Positions 50,551 to 54,522 of a stretch of 54,522 bases of DNA are shown here, in pieces. Position numbers and translations under genes: made by a program. The DNA is from a virus: the IMG/VR virus record IMGVR_UViG_3300025000_001274, positions 1 to 54,522 of that record; one strand, 5' to 3'. Below the pieces are notes generated by a model. The model did no database searches. It was not told the DNA's origin and saw nothing but the letters and a program-made list of their open reading frames with translations. Position 1 is the stretch's first letter, and each line of letters begins with the position of its first letter.

Positions 50551-51653
50551 AGAAATTAAAGAAAAAATATAATACAAATATGTTATGGAGTTGGTCAAGA
50601 TATAATACATACAAAAATTCTATTTACGAGTATTACCTTAAATATATAGCAAGAGTAAAAGAAGATAGAGATGATGGGATTTATGGAGTTAGTGGTAATG
50701 CGTGTCATGGAATTCTTGAAAATTTTTATTCTAAAAAAATTGAATATGAAGATATGTTACAAGAATACGAAAATGCTTTGTTTACATTTAATGCTGGAGA
50801 ATTAAAATATGATAGAACTAATGAAGAAAAAAATAGCAATATAGCAAATAAATATGAAAATTGTATTAGACATTTCTTTCAGAATCATAATATAATTAAT
50901 AAAAAAGTAGAAATAGAGAAATTTATTATTATAAAAATAGATAGATTTGTATTTCAGGGGTATATTGATTTTATACATAAGGAAGATAATTGTTTTATAA
51001 TTACAGATTGGAAGACATCAAGCATTTACTCTGGTAAAAAGATAGATAGTGAAAAGGGGCAACTAATTTTATATGCAGAAGGAATTAAGCAGTTAGGTGT
51101 TCCTTTGGAAAATATAAAAATAAGATGGAATTTCCTTAAATATGTAATCGTTGAAGTTTTGCAAGCCAATGGAAAAATAACTGAGCGAAATATTGCAAGA
51201 AACGAAATAGGTAAAAGTTTAAAATCCAATGTTAAAATGTGGTTAAGTAAAGAAAAACTATATTCAGAAGAAGAAATAAATTCGTATTTAGATTTATTAT
51301 CTATGACAAACGATATATTGTGTCTTCCAGAATCAATACAAGTTAAATATAAAATTAAAGATTGTTATGTTTATATAGATTTTACAGAAGAAGAAATAGA
51401 GAATTTAAAATTAGATATTGTCGATGCTATTATTGATATTGATAAAAAAGAAACAGAATATATAAAAACAAAAGATGAAAATGTATGGTGGGAAGAAATT
51501 ACTGATAAAAAATCTTATTTCTTTGCAAATCTAAGTGGTTATAGTAGTTTTTTACATAAGCCTTATGCTGTATATTTAGAAAAAAGAAAATCACATATAG
51601 AATCGGCAGATAGCAATGAGGATATGAGTTGGTTAGAAGGTTTAATGGATTAA
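50523..51653 (+). CDS. RecB/Cas4-like PD-(D/E)XK nuclease
   Basis: 376 residues. SWSRYNTYKNSIYEYYLKYI start, GNACHGILENFYSKK (His), FQGYIDFIHKEDNCFIITDW-KTS (Asp ... D-x-K) and KGQLILYAEGIKQLG form the RecB nuclease motifs. Its ATG lies inside the primase gene after GAAAGAAGG. It sits between primase and polymerase, where SPbeta has the RecJ-like yorK, so probably the replication/recombination exonuclease of this phage. Confidence 0.8.
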   Translation: MARKSKEELEKLKKKYNTNMLWSWSRYNTYKNSIYEYYLKYIARVKEDRDDGIYGVSGNACHGILENFYSKKIEYEDMLQEYENALFTFNAGELKYDRTNEEKNSNIANKYENCIRHFFQNHNIINKKVEIEKFIIIKIDRFVFQGYIDFIHKEDNCFIITDWKTSSIYSGKKIDSEKGQLILYAEGIKQLGVPLENIKIRWNFLKYVIVEVLQANGKITERNIARNEIGKSLKSNVKMWLSKEKLYSEEEINSYLDLLSMTNDILCLPESIQVKYKIKDCYVYIDFTEEEIENLKLDIVDAIIDIDKKETEYIKTKDENVWWEEITDKKSYFFANLSGYSSFLHKPYAVYLEKRKSHIESADSNEDMSWLEGLMD

Positions 51654-51663
51654 GGAGGTTTTT

Positions 51664-54522
51664 ATGGAAAATTACATTAGATATCATATTCATGACGATA
51701 CGAGTAATTGTAATGGTTATTCTGATTCGTGCACTAGTTATAAAGAGTATATTAAACTTGCTAAAAAAGAAAAATGTAAAGCATTAGCGTTTTCTAACCA
51801 CGGAGGAATGTATGATTGGATAAAAAAGAAACAAGATTGTGATAAAGCAGGAATTAAATACATACATGGTATTGAATCATATATGTGTACTAAATATGAA
51901 GCAGACGAAAGAGGATATCACATAGGATTATATGCTAAGAATTATGATGGAGTATTAGAATTAAATACTTTGAATTCTAAATCTACCTCTAAGGGAAAAC
52001 TTGAGAACAAAACAGATAGGCATATGTATTATAATCCTAGAATATCGTTTGAAGACTTAATGAATACAAGCGAAAATATTATAATTACAACTGCTTGTTT
52101 AGCTTCGATGTTATGGAGAAAAAAAGATGATGAAGATGACTATGTACAGAGATTTTTAGAGTGGATGTCTAAAAATAGTCATAGGTGTTTTTTAGAAATT
52201 CAATATCACACACATGAACATCAAATAGAATATAATAAATTACTATGGGAATGGAGTAAACAGTATAATATACCGCTAATAGCTGGCACAGACACACATT
52301 CATCTTCAAAATATAAAGCAGAGTGTAGAAAAATTCTCCAAATATCAAAAGATAGTTTTTATGGAGAAGAGGACGAATTTGACCTTACGTGGAAAAGTTT
52401 TGATGAATTGGTAGAATGTTTTAGAATTCAAAATGCGTTGCCAGAAGATGTCTGGATGGAGGCTATAACCAACACAAATAAGTTTGCTGATATGATCGAA
52501 GAATTTAAATTAGATAAGTCATTTAAGTATCCTAATCTTTATGGTAATAATGCTGTAGATATTTGGAGGGAGACTATAGCAAGAAAGTTTAAACATAAAA
52601 AGAAAAATAATATCATTGATATTAATAAGATTGATGAGTATAAGAAAAAAATTAATGAAGAATTTGATGCAATGAAGAATCAAAACATGGAAAGTTTCAT
52701 GATGTTTATGTCTGAATTGGTTGATTATTGTAATGATAATGAAATACCATATGGTTTTTGTCGTGGTTCTGTAGGTGGTAGTGAAATTGCTTTTATTACA
52801 GATATTACTGACGTAGACCCTATCAGATGGAATACTGTTTTTTCAAGATTTTGTAATGCAGACAGGGTTTCTCTAGCTGATATCGACATAGATTTTGCTC
52901 CAGAAGATCGCGTTAAAGTTTATGAGTATATAATCAAAAGATTTACTCCAGAAAAAACGGCATATATATCAGCATTCTCAACATTGAGAGACAGAGGAAC
53001 AATTGATGTATTGGCTAAAGGTTTAAAATATGAAAACCTAGATATAGTAATGAATATTAAAAATGAATTTGATAAATTATTTGATGAATATTTTAAGATA
53101 ATTCAAGAAGAGGTTAATTTAGAGGAATTAGATGAAATAGATGCAAAGTCTATTGATTTTGATTATCATGAAGTTTATTGTAATAGAATTAGAAATAATA
53201 AATCATTAACAAGAGCAAATAATTTAAAGAAAGAATTTCAAAATCTTAAAGACAATAATAAAGATTTATTTTATTATTTTGATGGTTTAAAAGGAACTAT
53301 TATAGCAAAAGGTACTCATCCAGCAGGTATAATAGGTTCCCCAATTACGCTTGCAGATAATTTAGGAGTTTACTATAAAGATGGTGATGAGTCCCATCCA
53401 GTATCAATATGTTCTATGAAAGCAGTAGATTCGGTAAACTTTGTAAAATTCGATATATTAGGATTAAAAACCGTTGGAATAATGAAAGATGTGTATAAAT
53501 CAATAGGTTCTCATTATCTTAAAGCTCATGAAATTGATTGGAATGATAATAAAGTTTGGGATAATATGATTACTTCAAATGTGGGAGTTTTTCAATTTGA
53601 AGGAGACTATGCCTTTTCACTACTTAAAGATTTTAAGCCTAGATTTATTAATGATATGTCTTTAGTAAATGCTGCACTACGTCCATCAGGTAAATCATAT
53701 AGAGATAGATTGATTAAAAAAGAAATTAATGTAAATCCATCAAAGCAATTAGATGATTTGCTGAAAGATAATTATGGATATTTAGTATATCAAGAAGATA
53801 CTATTAAATTTCTAACAGATATTTGTGGTTTTAGTGGTGCTACTGCAGATTCCACCAGAAGGGCTATTGGAAAAAAATTACATGCCGAACTACAAGAGCA
53901 ATTGCCTAAAATACTTGATGGATATTGTGCAAAATCTGATAAATCAAGAGAATCAGCAGAAGAAGAGGCAAAACAATTTCTTCAAATAATCGACGACAGC
54001 TCGGAATATCAATTTGGATATAATCATTCCACTGGTTACAGTATGAATGGATACGCAGAGACTAGATTAAGGACTTATTACCCATTGGAATTTGCTACGG
54101 CTTACCTAGACAGATCAGAAAATAAAGAAGATACAAATAGAGGCGTATCGTTAGCTAATCAATTGAATGCAAAAATTAATCCTATTTTATTTGGTAAATC
54201 AATAGCAAAATACACATTTGATAAAAAAGAAAATAGCATCTATAAAGGTATTTCTTCAATTAAATTTCTTAACGAACAAGTACCAAATGAATTATATGCT
54301 TTAGCACAACAAAAAAAATATACAGATTTTATTGAGTTATTAAGTGATATAAAAAATACATCAGTAAATTCTCGTCAACTTAAAATATTAACTGGACTAA
54401 ATTTCTTTAGATGTTTTGGAAAAAATAAAAAACTTCTTCAAATTATAGAACTATATGATAAGTTCGCTTATTCCAAACAAATTAATTTTAAAGATATAGA
54501 AAAACTTAAAATTAATGAAGAT
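51664..54522 (+). CDS. dnaE: DNA polymerase III alpha subunit (DnaE type), 3' end outside window
   Basis: 953 codons are visible with no stop. N-terminal PHP domain begins RYHIHDDTSNCNGYSDSC. Family C polymerase palm: GFCRGSVGGSEIAFITDITD and LADIDIDFAPEDR, catalytic Asp406/408 in DIDID. Later motifs are FDILGLKTVGIM, GVFQFEG, LRPSGKSYRDRLIKK, YLVYQEDTIKFL and YQFGYNHSTGYS. SPbeta YorL is the same kind of enzyme at the same place. AAGGAGG eight bases before ATG 51664. No intein is seen in the visible part. Confidence 0.92.
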   Translation, partial: MENYIRYHIHDDTSNCNGYSDSCTSYKEYIKLAKKEKCKALAFSNHGGMYDWIKKKQDCDKAGIKYIHGIESYMCTKYEADERGYHIGLYAKNYDGVLELNTLNSKSTSKGKLENKTDRHMYYNPRISFEDLMNTSENIIITTACLASMLWRKKDDEDDYVQRFLEWMSKNSHRCFLEIQYHTHEHQIEYNKLLWEWSKQYNIPLIAGTDTHSSSKYKAECRKILQISKDSFYGEEDEFDLTWKSFDELVECFRIQNALPEDVWMEAITNTNKFADMIEEFKLDKSFKYPNLYGNNAVDIWRETIARKFKHKKKNNIIDINKIDEYKKKINEEFDAMKNQNMESFMMFMSELVDYCNDNEIPYGFCRGSVGGSEIAFITDITDVDPIRWNTVFSRFCNADRVSLADIDIDFAPEDRVKVYEYIIKRFTPEKTAYISAFSTLRDRGTIDVLAKGLKYENLDIVMNIKNEFDKLFDEYFKIIQEEVNLEELDEIDAKSIDFDYHEVYCNRIRNNKSLTRANNLKKEFQNLKDNNKDLFYYFDGLKGTIIAKGTHPAGIIGSPITLADNLGVYYKDGDESHPVSICSMKAVDSVNFVKFDILGLKTVGIMKDVYKSIGSHYLKAHEIDWNDNKVWDNMITSNVGVFQFEGDYAFSLLKDFKPRFINDMSLVNAALRPSGKSYRDRLIKKEINVNPSKQLDDLLKDNYGYLVYQEDTIKFLTDICGFSGATADSTRRAIGKKLHAELQEQLPKILDGYCAKSDKSRESAEEEAKQFLQIIDDSSEYQFGYNHSTGYSMNGYAETRLRTYYPLEFATAYLDRSENKEDTNRGVSLANQLNAKINPILFGKSIAKYTFDKKENSIYKGISSIKFLNEQVPNELYALAQQKKYTDFIELLSDIKNTSVNSRQLKILTGLNFFRCFGKNKKLLQIIELYDKFAYSKQINFKDIEKLKINED

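Noticed and set aside
1-54522. tRNA or rRNA genes, CRISPR arrays, complete insertion sequences with terminal repeats
   Set aside because: None seen on reading; repeats present are short inverted or two-copy direct repeats, and tnpB has no companion transposase.

Overview
The window is very AT-rich, and apart from one putative 30-codon ORF everything reads on the + strand. Genes are packed with strong AGGAGG-type ribosome sites and frequent TTG/GTG starts. The right end carries a phage replication module (ssDNA-binding-like protein, Sak4-like ATPase, DnaB-like helicase, TOPRIM primase, RecB-like nuclease, DnaE-type DNA polymerase III alpha). The left half carries a DGQHR-type protein followed by an MrpR/YopR-like dead tyrosine-recombinase protein. 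This order resembles the lysogeny and early/replication region of Bacillus phage SPbeta (yopQ-yopR ... yoqV ligase ... yorG-yorL). Base composition and the Agr-type genes point to a Clostridium-like host. My reading, an inference, is the early half of a large temperate SPbeta-like phage or prophage of a clostridium.

Left arm (1-9.8 kb). A DUF1385 protein is followed by a decayed stretch and a MazF/PemK toxin-like gene, then a frameshifted homing endonuclease. Next comes an Agr-type signalling cassette: AgrB protease, a DUF5317-like membrane protein, a kinase-less AgrC-sensor-like membrane protein and a 34-residue AgrD-like pre-peptide in which the usual ring cysteine is Phe. A perfect intrinsic terminator closes the cassette. 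An HTH-MazF fusion with its own sigma-A promoter and a second kinase-less sensor-like protein follow, then an intact zinc-ribbon/EDxHD-like/NUMOD homing endonuclease. In SPbeta-like phages the arbitrium peptide system sits just upstream of the yopQ/yopR lysogeny genes. Here an Agr-like cassette with MazF-like genes occupies the equivalent place, and this is the most interesting system in the window.

Lysogeny block (9.8-14.7 kb). The DGQHR protein, MrpR-like protein, an XRE-type HTH protein, an HNH_repeat DNA-binding protein and a 3D-domain cell-wall protein are driven by a good promoter at 9815-9843.

Small-gene field (14.7-44 kb). About 50 small early genes, many with CxxC zinc-ribbon motifs, are interspersed with recognisable enzymes: an intein-split ATP-dependent DNA ligase, a macrodomain/WGR-PARP pair, a broken LAGLIDADG endonuclease, a DHH phosphoesterase, a SLOG-fold protein, a DUF6094 methylase-like protein with a DEAH helicase, a MazG pyrophosphohydrolase, two lipoproteins, a PD-(D/E)XK-like protein, a VWA protein and a TnpB with a putative omega RNA. 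A possible type I toxin-like peptide lies on the minus strand near 17.4 kb.

Replication module (44-54.5 kb). An HD-domain gene follows a consensus promoter. The ssDNA-binding-like gene has its Shine-Dalgarno inside a 15-bp perfect stem whose other arm abuts a Pro-Pro-Pro run of a 25-codon leader ORF. The window ends inside the polymerase gene.

Several genes are interrupted by one-base deficits in A/T runs, in-frame stops, or ATA/ATT where ATG is expected. Either the element is decaying or the assembly has homopolymer errors; the sequence alone cannot decide.
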